Source of the DNA: Clostridiales bacterium
GTDB taxonomy: Bacteria > Bacillota > Clostridia > Oscillospirales > CAG-272
Assembly: GCA_016280525.1 (NCBI GenBank)
Contig: JAEEGW010000194.1
Span: 1-40,666 of the forward strand
Direction: 5' to 3'
Length of the DNA: 40,666 nucleotides
A program made the translations under genes and the position numbers. Below are positions 15,072 through 23,564 of this stretch, in pieces. Below the pieces are notes generated by a model that was not told the origin of the DNA, searched no databases, and saw nothing but the letters and a program-made list of their open reading frames with translations. How positions within the stretch are numbered: the stretch's first letter is position 1; the number at the start of each line of letters is the position of its first letter.

Positions 15072-18000
15072 ATGACTGATTTTGCTATTGAAAACGGAGT
15101 TTTGAAAAAATACAATGGAAATGATACCGCCGTCACAATTCCCAACGGTATCACAGCAATCGGATATGGTGCATTTAAAAAAAACAAAACGATTACGGAA
15201 ATCATTATACCGAATACGGTATTGTGTATTGAATCCTTGGCTTTTCAAGGATGCGCAAAGCTGAAATCCGTCGTTTTTTCAAATGTTTTGGAGAAAATAG
15301 GAGAGGACTGTTTTGAAAATTGCAAATCTTTAAAAACGGTGGAGTTACCCAAAACGCTGCGTTTTCTTGGAGCAGGCGCATTTGCCGGCTGCACAAAACT
15401 GATTTCCGTAAAATGCGATTCGGAAGTTTTTGAAGCCGGAGAAGACCCGTTTTCTCCCAGATTTTCATACTCGCTCGACCGTCAAATATCTCCTTGCACA
15501 CAACTTGCGGACGAACAGGGATTCCTTATCTTTTGCGGTGTACTTTACGCTTATTACGGGAATTCGACCGAGATCGTTGTTCCAAACAGTGTAAAAGTCA
15601 TTGTTGCCGGAGCTTTTAAATCCGGTGAATTTTACTGGGAAAGAAAATTGAATTTAAAGAGTGTTGTGATCCCCGATACCGTAAAAGAAATAGGAGCTGC
15701 TGCATTTGCAAACAACAAGAAGCTTAAAAGCATTAAAATGCCGAGCGGGATCAAACTCGGTCAAAATGTGTTTTTCGGATGTAAAGATCTTGCTGATGAA
15801 AACGGTTTCTTCGTCTATGATCAAACAGCATATACGTATTACTATGACGATGAAAACGTTACTGTTACCGAAGGGGTAAAGAAATTATCCGCGGGTTTGT
15901 TTGAAAATAAAAAAATGCATTCCGTATCGCTCCCAGATAGTTTGATATGCGTAGGAGAAAAGGCTTTCTGCGGGTGCGGTAACTTGGAATCAATAATAAT
16001 ACCTGAAGGAGTTAAGAGAATAGGAGCAGATGCATTTAAAAGCTGTAAGTGCCTTGCGAATGTTTCTATTCCGGATTCCGTTGAATCAATAGGAGACGGC
16101 ATTTTTACGGGATGCGAAAGGTTAGCGGATAAAAACGGCTTTGTAATTATGAATGACACGATCCAGTCTTTCTTTGGCACGGCTCGTGATATCGTTGTGC
16201 CTGAAGGAATAATATCTATCGCAGACAGTGTATTTGACAGTACAAATATAGCGTCGATCAAACTTCCTACCACTCTGAGAAAACTCGGACAATCCGTGTT
16301 TGAAAATTGTAAAATGCTTACAGAAATCGAGATCCCGGAAGGAATAGCAGAATTAAAAAGCGAAGCTTTTTACGGATGCAGCAGACTGGAGAAAGTCTCG
16401 CTTCCGGATTCGCTTACCGAAATCGACAGCTATGTATTTTGCGGATGTGATAAACTGACTGAAATTCAGATTTCCGAAAACGTAAAGAGGATCGGAGCGG
16501 CTGCGTTCTCAGGGTGTTCATCTCTTCGTAAATTCAACATCCCGAACGGTGTGAAAACAATAGAATATAATACGTTCAGTGAATGCTGTTTTTTAGAAGA
16601 GATCACGATCCCCGAATCGGTCGAAAAGGTTGAGGATAATGCTTTCTTAAACTGTAAAAATCTGAAAACAGTTAATTGCAGGACAACCCAAACATCATTC
16701 AGCCGAAGCGCATTTAACGGATGTACAGGCTTGATCGATAAAAATGGCATGACGATAATTTCCGGCATATTGTTCAAAGTTGAAGACGGTCTGGAAAACG
16801 TTATAATTCCGGAAGGAGTAACAACGATCGCGCCTGATGTATTAAGGGAAGGTATAGCGTATTTTGGAGGATCGTTCAATACATATAAGAATGCAGGAAC
16901 ATTGAAAAGTGTTGTTCTGCCGTCCACGTTGAAAGATATATGCAGCGGCGCTTTCGCCGGATGCGAGTCTTTAAAGACCGTTTCTGTTCCTAACGGAGTA
17001 AAGCGTATTGGCGAAGAAAGCTTTGCCGGATGCAGTGCGCTAACCGAGATTGATATTCCGAACAGCGTGACACGGGTGGATAAACGGGCTTTCAAGGGTT
17101 GTTCATCTTTAAAAAGCGCAAAGCTCTCAGCTTCTTTGATTGAATTAAACACAGAGGTGTTCTTTAGTTGTAAATCTTTAAAGACCCTGCATATTCCGGA
17201 AACTACGGTATCCATAGAAATCGACGCTCTGAAGGGTTGTGATTCTCTTAAATCGATCGAAGTTGATAAAAACAATCCGGAATACTGTTCAATCGACGGA
17301 ATGCTTTTCAATAAAACCGGAGATGAACTGCTGTACGTTCCCGGAGGAAAACTGTCGCATGAATATGAAATACCCGGGTATGTGAAAACAATCGGCAGCC
17401 GTGCATTCGCTGATTGTACAGCGCTGAAAAAAATCGTTATTCCGGGTTCGGTGAAAAATATCGGAGACGAAGCGTTTCCCAGAAAAACCTGGAACAGTAA
17501 TTCTTATCTTAACGACATAGAAGTATCCCCTGAGGCCAGCTCCGGGATGATCGGCAACAATATTTTTGATATCGCGGATGGCGATAAACCTCTTGTTTTT
17601 CCAAAACTTCCGGTATCCTTTGTAAAAGAGCAGGCAATTCAGGTTTGTCTGGGATTGGGGTATTGTCTGAATCCCGAAAAATACGAGGGCGAATATGCAG
17701 ATATTTACAAAAAGTATGCGCTGTCTCATCAGAGAATACTTATTAAAAAAGGACAGGAGCAAAAGCTGTCGGAAATTGAGCAGTATTTTGCTTCCGTAAA
17801 CCCAGATGATGGATCATCGGTATGTGCTTACAAACCGGAGCTTTCCCTGAAAAAACCAAATGAGCTTCAAAAGGTCGAAATTCTGGAAGAGGCCGTAAGA
17901 AAAGGAACGCTCGACGATCTTAAAGCTGTTATCAAAACTTACAAACCATTTGAGATCACAGCTCGTGCTTTAGGATTGGCATGCAGATATCGCGGCCTTG

Positions 18001-19910
18001 ATTTCGTGCGTGAACTCGTTGGCGCCGGTGCAACATTTGATTACAAGAGTACGCCTCAGATAATCAGAAAATACAAAACAGATCAGAACACCGCAAGCGG
18101 CAGCTACAGCACAGAGTATTATCTGATGCTCGTTCCTTCAAAAATCGATATAAACCGTAGTTATGAATATACTCCGATGTACGGCGTACCGAATATTTAC
18201 ATTACAAAAGAACTTGAAGATCAAGCTCTTCCGCTAAACGATCGTATCGAAATAGTAAAATTTCTTTTGCCAAAATATAGGAAACTCGGGATTTCTCTTG
18301 ATGAAATGCTGTATTGGGCGTTGACAAGAGGCGAGATCGAATTTGCCGACGCTTTGATCAACATGGGTGTAAATCTTAATAAAACTCCTCCGAAATACTA
18401 TTCATCGTGGGGGAACTCAACGTATATAACAATAATCACGGAAGGTTATCAGTCAAATTACTGGACTTCATATATAACTGCATTATCTGATTTGCGATCC
18501 GATCAGCTTTTGCCGATGCTGAAAAGAATAGCCTTGCTTGCATCGGATTTCGGGAAAAAACCGGTCATAAGTCAGAAAATGTTTGATGAACTTAAGTGGA
18601 ATGATGAATCTTTGTCGTTCGCTTTGGATAACTGTGATTTTTCAAAAGTTAATCAGAAAAAGGCTCTCGAATCGAGCGTTTCTGGCAACCGTGATGTTTC
18701 TCTTGCAAAGATGGCTGAGATCGGATGGCTCAGTCAAGCGGCAAAACTTGATAATCTTATTGCGTTTGCCCAGGAGAATAAAAAGAATGATATTCTGGCT
18801 TGGTTGATAGATTACAAAAACAAAACAGTTGATATTGCGGCAGAAGGAAGAAAAAAAGAAGCCCAAATGATAAAAGAGCTTAGCGAAGATCCAAATTCTG
18901 TTTCATCAATAAAAAAGGTATGGAGCTATGAAAAGCTGAGCGACGGAACGCTTTTGATTACAAGTTATAAAGGAACTGAAACGAACGTCGTGATACCGTC
19001 GGTTATCGGCAAAACTGCGGTAACGGTCATCGGGAACGAAGCGTTTTCTGCGTCATCTTTCGGTAGAAAGGCATCTAATTACGAAATAAGAAAAAAGATC
19101 ACGTCGATCATTATTCCGGAAGGGGTAAAAGAAATATGGTCTTGGGCATTCAGTTGTTGTGAATCTCTTGTAACTGTCACGCTTCCGGATACGCTCAAAA
19201 CAATAAGTAATTATGCATTCAGCTCCTGTGAAAAGCTTAAGGATATTTCAATACCAAAAGGGATCAAAACAATCGATCCGTCTGCGTTTTCAGGTTGTGA
19301 TTCATTGAAGGACGAAAACGGTTTTGCCGTGGTAGACGGGTTTTTGCTCGGTTACTATGGTTACGATTCTTCGCTTCGTATTCCGGATGTTGTTAAATAC
19401 GTCGTGTCGCTTTTAGGCAAATACTCTTCATTTAATAAAAGTATAACTGAGATAATATTGCCGGAAGGACTTGAAAATATCGGAGAAGGCGCTTTTGAAA
19501 ACTCAACAGAGCTTGAATCGATATCTATACCGTCAAGCGTAAAAACAATAGGTAAAAAAGCGTTCTTTAAATCGGGAATAGAGACAATTGAACTGAAGGA
19601 AGGACTTAAGACGATCGGAGCCGAAGCGTTTGCACACACTCCGCTTAATTCAGTAAAAATCCCGCAAAGTGTAGTAAAGATCGGTCCGCAGGCGTTTTTC
19701 AGCTGCAGGAAGCTGAAAGACGTTTATATATCCGAAAAAACAGTAAAATTCGGTAAAGAGATCCTCGGAGCATACGATTCTGACACCTCGTTGGGAGTTG
19801 TTAAACCTTCTGGCGTTTACGTACATACACCTGCAGGATCGGCGGCGGAAGAATATATGAAACAGTACGGCGGCGTATGCATTGTCAATGATTACGGGGA
19901 GGATAAATGA
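15072..19910 (+). CDS. Giant TpLRR protein with ankyrin-like middle
   Basis: 1612 residues, the largest product in the window. Leader MTDFAIENGVLKKYNGND; a long diverged TpLRR array with several non-repeat islands (to about 840); a helical, ankyrin-like region (about 843-1275, for example TLDDLKAVIKTYKPFEITAR, RGEIEFADALINMGVNLNKT and AWLIDYKNKTVD); then a second LRR array (about 1282-1610) opened by SYEKLSDGTLLITSYKG. Its repeats differ from each other in both protein and DNA, in contrast to the near-uniform arrays of its neighbours. It starts 12 bases after the MoxR gene (GGAGAATATTTAATG) and its TGA overlaps the SIR2 start, so the three are likely translationally coupled. No signal peptide or anchor. 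Confidence 0.85.
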   Translation: MTDFAIENGVLKKYNGNDTAVTIPNGITAIGYGAFKKNKTITEIIIPNTVLCIESLAFQGCAKLKSVVFSNVLEKIGEDCFENCKSLKTVELPKTLRFLGAGAFAGCTKLISVKCDSEVFEAGEDPFSPRFSYSLDRQISPCTQLADEQGFLIFCGVLYAYYGNSTEIVVPNSVKVIVAGAFKSGEFYWERKLNLKSVVIPDTVKEIGAAAFANNKKLKSIKMPSGIKLGQNVFFGCKDLADENGFFVYDQTAYTYYYDDENVTVTEGVKKLSAGLFENKKMHSVSLPDSLICVGEKAFCGCGNLESIIIPEGVKRIGADAFKSCKCLANVSIPDSVESIGDGIFTGCERLADKNGFVIMNDTIQSFFGTARDIVVPEGIISIADSVFDSTNIASIKLPTTLRKLGQSVFENCKMLTEIEIPEGIAELKSEAFYGCSRLEKVSLPDSLTEIDSYVFCGCDKLTEIQISENVKRIGAAAFSGCSSLRKFNIPNGVKTIEYNTFSECCFLEEITIPESVEKVEDNAFLNCKNLKTVNCRTTQTSFSRSAFNGCTGLIDKNGMTIISGILFKVEDGLENVIIPEGVTTIAPDVLREGIAYFGGSFNTYKNAGTLKSVVLPSTLKDICSGAFAGCESLKTVSVPNGVKRIGEESFAGCSALTEIDIPNSVTRVDKRAFKGCSSLKSAKLSASLIELNTEVFFSCKSLKTLHIPETTVSIEIDALKGCDSLKSIEVDKNNPEYCSIDGMLFNKTGDELLYVPGGKLSHEYEIPGYVKTIGSRAFADCTALKKIVIPGSVKNIGDEAFPRKTWNSNSYLNDIEVSPEASSGMIGNNIFDIADGDKPLVFPKLPVSFVKEQAIQVCLGLGYCLNPEKYEGEYADIYKKYALSHQRILIKKGQEQKLSEIEQYFASVNPDDGSSVCAYKPELSLKKPNELQKVEILEEAVRKGTLDDLKAVIKTYKPFEITARALGLACRYRGLDFVRELVGAGATFDYKSTPQIIRKYKTDQNTASGSYSTEYYLMLVPSKIDINRSYEYTPMYGVPNIYITKELEDQALPLNDRIEIVKFLLPKYRKLGISLDEMLYWALTRGEIEFADALINMGVNLNKTPPKYYSSWGNSTYITIITEGYQSNYWTSYITALSDLRSDQLLPMLKRIALLASDFGKKPVISQKMFDELKWNDESLSFALDNCDFSKVNQKKALESSVSGNRDVSLAKMAEIGWLSQAAKLDNLIAFAQENKKNDILAWLIDYKNKTVDIAAEGRKKEAQMIKELSEDPNSVSSIKKVWSYEKLSDGTLLITSYKGTETNVVIPSVIGKTAVTVIGNEAFSASSFGRKASNYEIRKKITSIIIPEGVKEIWSWAFSCCESLVTVTLPDTLKTISNYAFSSCEKLKDISIPKGIKTIDPSAFSGCDSLKDENGFAVVDGFLLGYYGYDSSLRIPDVVKYVVSLLGKYSSFNKSITEIILPEGLENIGEGAFENSTELESISIPSSVKTIGKKAFFKSGIETIELKEGLKTIGAEAFAHTPLNSVKIPQSVVKIGPQAFFSCRKLKDVYISEKTVKFGKEILGAYDSDTSLGVVKPSGVYVHTPAGSAAEEYMKQYGGVCIVNDYGEDK

Positions 19911-20764
19911 TGTCAAAAATACTTTTACTCGGCAACGGGATAAACCGCTGCTTTGCGAAAAGCTCGTGGCGGGACGCCATTGAAAACGTTCGGTCAAAAT
20001 ACGGCGTGAAAACAACGGCGAAGCAAATAGAAAAGCTGCCGTATAATATGCAGATCGTCGCGGCTTCAAACGATAGAGTTGAAGACGCGATGAAGGATTA
20101 CTGCGCGGATCTGTGCGCGGACGAGATAAGTGAAGAAAACAAAGATCTTATTCTCAATATCACGGACGGTTTTGACGAAATCCTGACAACAAATTACAGT
20201 TTTGAGATAGAGCAGGCGCTCGGCGTCAAGCCTTCCGCCGCGTCGTACCGCAGAATTTCGAATCAGAGCAGAGACGGTCTGAAAGACCGGCAGAAAAAGA
20301 TGAATATATATAAATATCACAAAGCAAAGGACAAGCGTATTTGGCACATACACGGCGACGCCGCCGCGCCGAGATCGGTAGTTATGGGTCACTACTATTA
20401 CGGCAAGCTTTTGAGGGAGATTCAGGAGAGAGTATCGGAATTCGTGCCCGGATATATGGGCAAAACGGCAGAGGGTTTGGAATACGAACCGTCAAGCTGG
20501 GTCGATCTGTTCCTTATGAACGACGTTTATATCATCGGTTTTGCATTTGATCTGTGCGAGTACGATCTGTATTATCTGCTCTGCTGCAAAAAACGCAGAG
20601 AAAACGGCTCGACCGTAACGTATATCGTAAAAGAAGGCGAGACGATAGACCCGGAAAAGAAAATAATGCTTGACGCATATAATGTAAAAACAAAAAAAAT
20701 AAAAGCCGCGGACTATAAAGAATTTTATAAAGCCGCTGCGGAATACGTAAGGAGGATAAAATAA
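19907..20764 (+). CDS. SIR2-like domain protein (candidate NAD-consuming effector)
   Basis: 285 residues. SIR2-type Rossmann landmarks are present: LLLGNGINR (6-14, nucleotide loop), ILTTNYSFEIE (92-102), WHIHGD (146-151, with the likely catalytic His) and DVYIIGFAFD (206-215). Bacterial SIR2-like domains in defence loci (Thoeris ThsA, DSR, pAgo-associated) hydrolyse NAD+ to stop infected cells; others are deacylases. No zinc-binding Cys4 module is visible, which favours the effector type. ATG 19907 overlaps the previous stop (ATGA), and its own TAA shares one base with the next ATG, so it is tightly coupled to LRR genes on both sides. That suggests an LRR partner may gate it. The family call is solid; the role is inferred. 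Confidence 0.8.
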   Translation: MMSKILLLGNGINRCFAKSSWRDAIENVRSKYGVKTTAKQIEKLPYNMQIVAASNDRVEDAMKDYCADLCADEISEENKDLILNITDGFDEILTTNYSFEIEQALGVKPSAASYRRISNQSRDGLKDRQKKMNIYKYHKAKDKRIWHIHGDAAAPRSVVMGHYYYGKLLREIQERVSEFVPGYMGKTAEGLEYEPSSWVDLFLMNDVYIIGFAFDLCEYDLYYLLCCKKRRENGSTVTYIVKEGETIDPEKKIMLDAYNVKTKKIKAADYKEFYKAAAEYVRRIK

Positions 20765-20906
20765 TGAGTGATTTTGTAATTGAAAACAGAGTTTTGATCA
20801 AGTACACGGGAAAAGATTCAGACGTCGTAATTCCCGACGGCGTAACGTCAATAAGCTGGCGTGCGTTCGAAGGCTGCAGTAGTCTTACAAGCGTGACGAT
20901 ACCGGA
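20681..20906 (+). repeat. 226-bp junction repeat, copy 1 (SIR2 tail + LRR start)
   Basis: Covers the last 27 or so codons of the SIR2 gene, the ribosome site and the first 48 codons of the next LRR gene. It recurs at 23339-23564 with only about half a dozen mismatches. Confidence 0.9.
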
Positions 20907-23325
20907 AAGCGTAACAACAATAGGCGCACGGGCATTTTCTGACTGTTGGAATCTTACTAACGTGACAATACCAGGCAGTGTAACGTCAATAGGAAGTTAT
21001 GCGTTCTTACGCTGCAGAAGTTTTTCAAACATGACTATACCAGACAGCATAACGTCAATTGCAGAGAGTGTGTTCTCCGAATGCAGCAGTCTTACAAGTG
21101 TGACCATACCGGGCGGAGTAACGGAAATAGGCAAAAATGCATTCCATGGCTGCAGCAAATTGATATATAATGAATATGATAATGCACTTTATTTGGGAAA
21201 TACGCATAATCCATATTATGCGTTAATTAAAGTAAAAAACAAGTCAAGAAAAATTGGTAATATAAATGAAAAAACAAGAATTATCGCAAGTGGAGCGTTT
21301 AACAACTGCAGCAGTCTTACAAGCATAATGATCCCCGACAGCGTGACCTCAATCGGCAATGAAGCGTTCCATAGCTGCGCAAGTCTGACAAGCATGACGA
21401 TCCCCGACAGTGTGACCTTGATCGGCAATAAAGCGTTCTATAGCTGCGCAAGTCTGACAAGCGTGACGATACCTGACAGCGTGACCTTAATCGGCAATGA
21501 AGCGTTCCATAGTTGCGCAAGCCTGAAAAGCGTGACGATACCGGATAGCGTAATATCAATAGGCATATCAGCATTTGAAAACTGCAGTGAATTGGATTAT
21601 AATGAATATGACAGTGCGCTTTATTTGGGAAATAAATATAATCCGTACCACGTTTTGATCAAAGGAATAAACGAGTCAATAAAAAGTGTTAATATAAACG
21701 AAAAAACAAAGGTCATTGCATGTGGTGCATTTTATAAATTCAACAGTCTTACCAGTATAACAATACCGGACGGCGTAACGTCAATAGGCGCTTATGCGTT
21801 TGATAGCTGCAGCGTTCTTGAAAGCGTGACTATAGGAAACGGTGTAAAGTCAATAGGCTATCGTGCATTGTGCAGCAGTCTTAAAAGCATAACTGTATCA
21901 GACAAAAAAGGTGTATATCATGCATCCGGCAACTGTCTTATAGAAACCGAGAGCAAAACGCTGATAAAAGGCTGCGAAAACAGTGTGATACCGAATGACG
22001 GCAGCGTAACATCAATAAGTGATAATGCATTTTTAGAATGCAATCTTAAAAATGTGACGATACCGGATAGCGTAACAAAGATTGGCGGTTGGGCGTTTTG
22101 CGGTTGCAGCAGTCTTACAAACATTACGATACCAGACAGTGTAACGTCAATAGGCGATTATGCGTTTTACTACTGCAGAAGTCTTACCAAAGTGACGATA
22201 CCGGGCAGTGTAACGTCAATAGGTTATGGCACGTTCGAAGAATGCAGTAACCTTACAAACGTTGATGCGTCTGAAGAGCAGTTCACGCTTGTGTGGAATA
22301 CGCTTGAACCAGATCAGAAAAATAATATTGCATACAATTGTTTGAAATTCGGTCAGACATATAACAAAGTCAAAGATTTTGTTAAGAGAAAAAAAGATGA
22401 TGTTTTAAACATAATAATCAAAGACGACGACGTTAAAGAGTTTGAATCATATTTACTGATGCTCAAAAAGCCGGACGTCGGGGCACTTGACGAATATCTT
22501 GAAAAATCGCAGAATACCATCAATATCAAAGCGTATCTTCTCGATTATAAAGCAAAAAATTTTTCAAGAGTACAAACCGAAGAATACTACGACGATCAGA
22601 CCGAAAAGGAGCTCGGATTTAAAGAACGTACATTATCGGATTGGCGAAAGATTTTCAAAATAACCGATAAAGACGGCAAAAGATATATCAGCGGCTATAG
22701 AGCTGATGATCCGACGGTGGTAATTCCCTCGGACATCGCGGGCAAGCCCGTATACGGTATAGCAGACAAGGCGTTTAAAAAATGCACAACCCTGACAAGT
22801 GTGATGATAGAGGACGGCGTAAAGTCAATAGGCGCTTGGGCGTTCGCCGGTTGCAGCAGTCTTACAAGCGTGACGATACCGAAAAGCATGACTTCAATAG
22901 ACTCCCTTGCGTTTGACGATTGTATCAGACTTAAAAGAGTTTACATAACCGATATTGCAAAATGGTGTGAGATAAGTTACTCTAATAATATATCAAATCC
23001 GTTGATTATTGCTCATAACCTGTATTTAAACAACGAATTGATGACTGATCTTGCTATACCGGACAGCGTGACGAAAATAGGCGAGAGTGCGTTCGACGGT
23101 TGCAAGAGTCTTACAAGCGTGATAATACCGGATAGCGTGACTAATATTGGTGATTATGCGTTCTATAACTGCAGAAATTTAACAAGCGTGACTATACCGG
23201 ATAGCGTAATATCAATAGGTGACAAAACGTTTTCCCGATGCAAATCGCTTAAAATATGCGCATCTGCAGGGTCATATGCCGATAAATACGCTAAGAAGAA
23301 TAAGATTCCTTTTGAGGCAATTTGA
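20764..23325 (+). CDS. Cytoplasmic TpLRR protein with internal spacer, 853 aa
   Basis: Leader MSDFVIENRVLIKYTGKDSD; about 17 TpLRR units broken by two islands (YNEYDNALYLGNTHNPYYAL and a near copy later, YNEYDSALYLGNKYNPYHVL); the same non-LRR spacer as the protein at 11706 (about 500-659: ASEEQFTLVW, VKDFVKRKKDDVLN, NIKAYLLDYKAKNF, DDQTEKELGFKERTLSDWRK); then about six more units and a DKYAKKNKIPFEAI cap. Starts at 20764 on the last base of the SIR2 stop codon, with AAGGAGG upstream. Many LRR units share identical DNA with those at 3518, 11706 and 23422. No export signal. Confidence 0.85.
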   Translation: MSDFVIENRVLIKYTGKDSDVVIPDGVTSISWRAFEGCSSLTSVTIPESVTTIGARAFSDCWNLTNVTIPGSVTSIGSYAFLRCRSFSNMTIPDSITSIAESVFSECSSLTSVTIPGGVTEIGKNAFHGCSKLIYNEYDNALYLGNTHNPYYALIKVKNKSRKIGNINEKTRIIASGAFNNCSSLTSIMIPDSVTSIGNEAFHSCASLTSMTIPDSVTLIGNKAFYSCASLTSVTIPDSVTLIGNEAFHSCASLKSVTIPDSVISIGISAFENCSELDYNEYDSALYLGNKYNPYHVLIKGINESIKSVNINEKTKVIACGAFYKFNSLTSITIPDGVTSIGAYAFDSCSVLESVTIGNGVKSIGYRALCSSLKSITVSDKKGVYHASGNCLIETESKTLIKGCENSVIPNDGSVTSISDNAFLECNLKNVTIPDSVTKIGGWAFCGCSSLTNITIPDSVTSIGDYAFYYCRSLTKVTIPGSVTSIGYGTFEECSNLTNVDASEEQFTLVWNTLEPDQKNNIAYNCLKFGQTYNKVKDFVKRKKDDVLNIIIKDDDVKEFESYLLMLKKPDVGALDEYLEKSQNTINIKAYLLDYKAKNFSRVQTEEYYDDQTEKELGFKERTLSDWRKIFKITDKDGKRYISGYRADDPTVVIPSDIAGKPVYGIADKAFKKCTTLTSVMIEDGVKSIGAWAFAGCSSLTSVTIPKSMTSIDSLAFDDCIRLKRVYITDIAKWCEISYSNNISNPLIIAHNLYLNNELMTDLAIPDSVTKIGESAFDGCKSLTSVIIPDSVTNIGDYAFYNCRNLTSVTIPDSVISIGDKTFSRCKSLKICASAGSYADKYAKKNKIPFEAI

Positions 23326-23338
23326 TTGAAGAGCAAAT

Positions 23339-23564
23339 AATGTATAAATCAAAAAAATAAAAGCCGCGGACTATAAAGATTTCTATAAAGCCGCTGCGGA
23401 ATACGTAAGGAGGATAAAATAATGAGTGATTTTGTAATTGAAAACGGAGTTTTGATCAAGTACACGGGAAAAGATTCAGACGTCGTAATTCCCGACGGCG
23501 TAACGTCAATAAGCTGGCGTGCGTTCGAAGGCTGCAGTAGTCTTACAAGCGTGACGATACCGGA
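23339..23564 (+). repeat. 226-bp junction repeat, copy 2 (SIR2 relic + LRR start)
   Basis: A copy of 20681-20906. The stretch before ATG 23422 is a non-coding relic of the SIR2 3' end (CCGCGGACTATAAAG...), in a place where no SIR2 gene exists. It marks the LRR gene at 23422 as the product of a tandem duplication with breakpoints at this junction. Confidence 0.9.
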
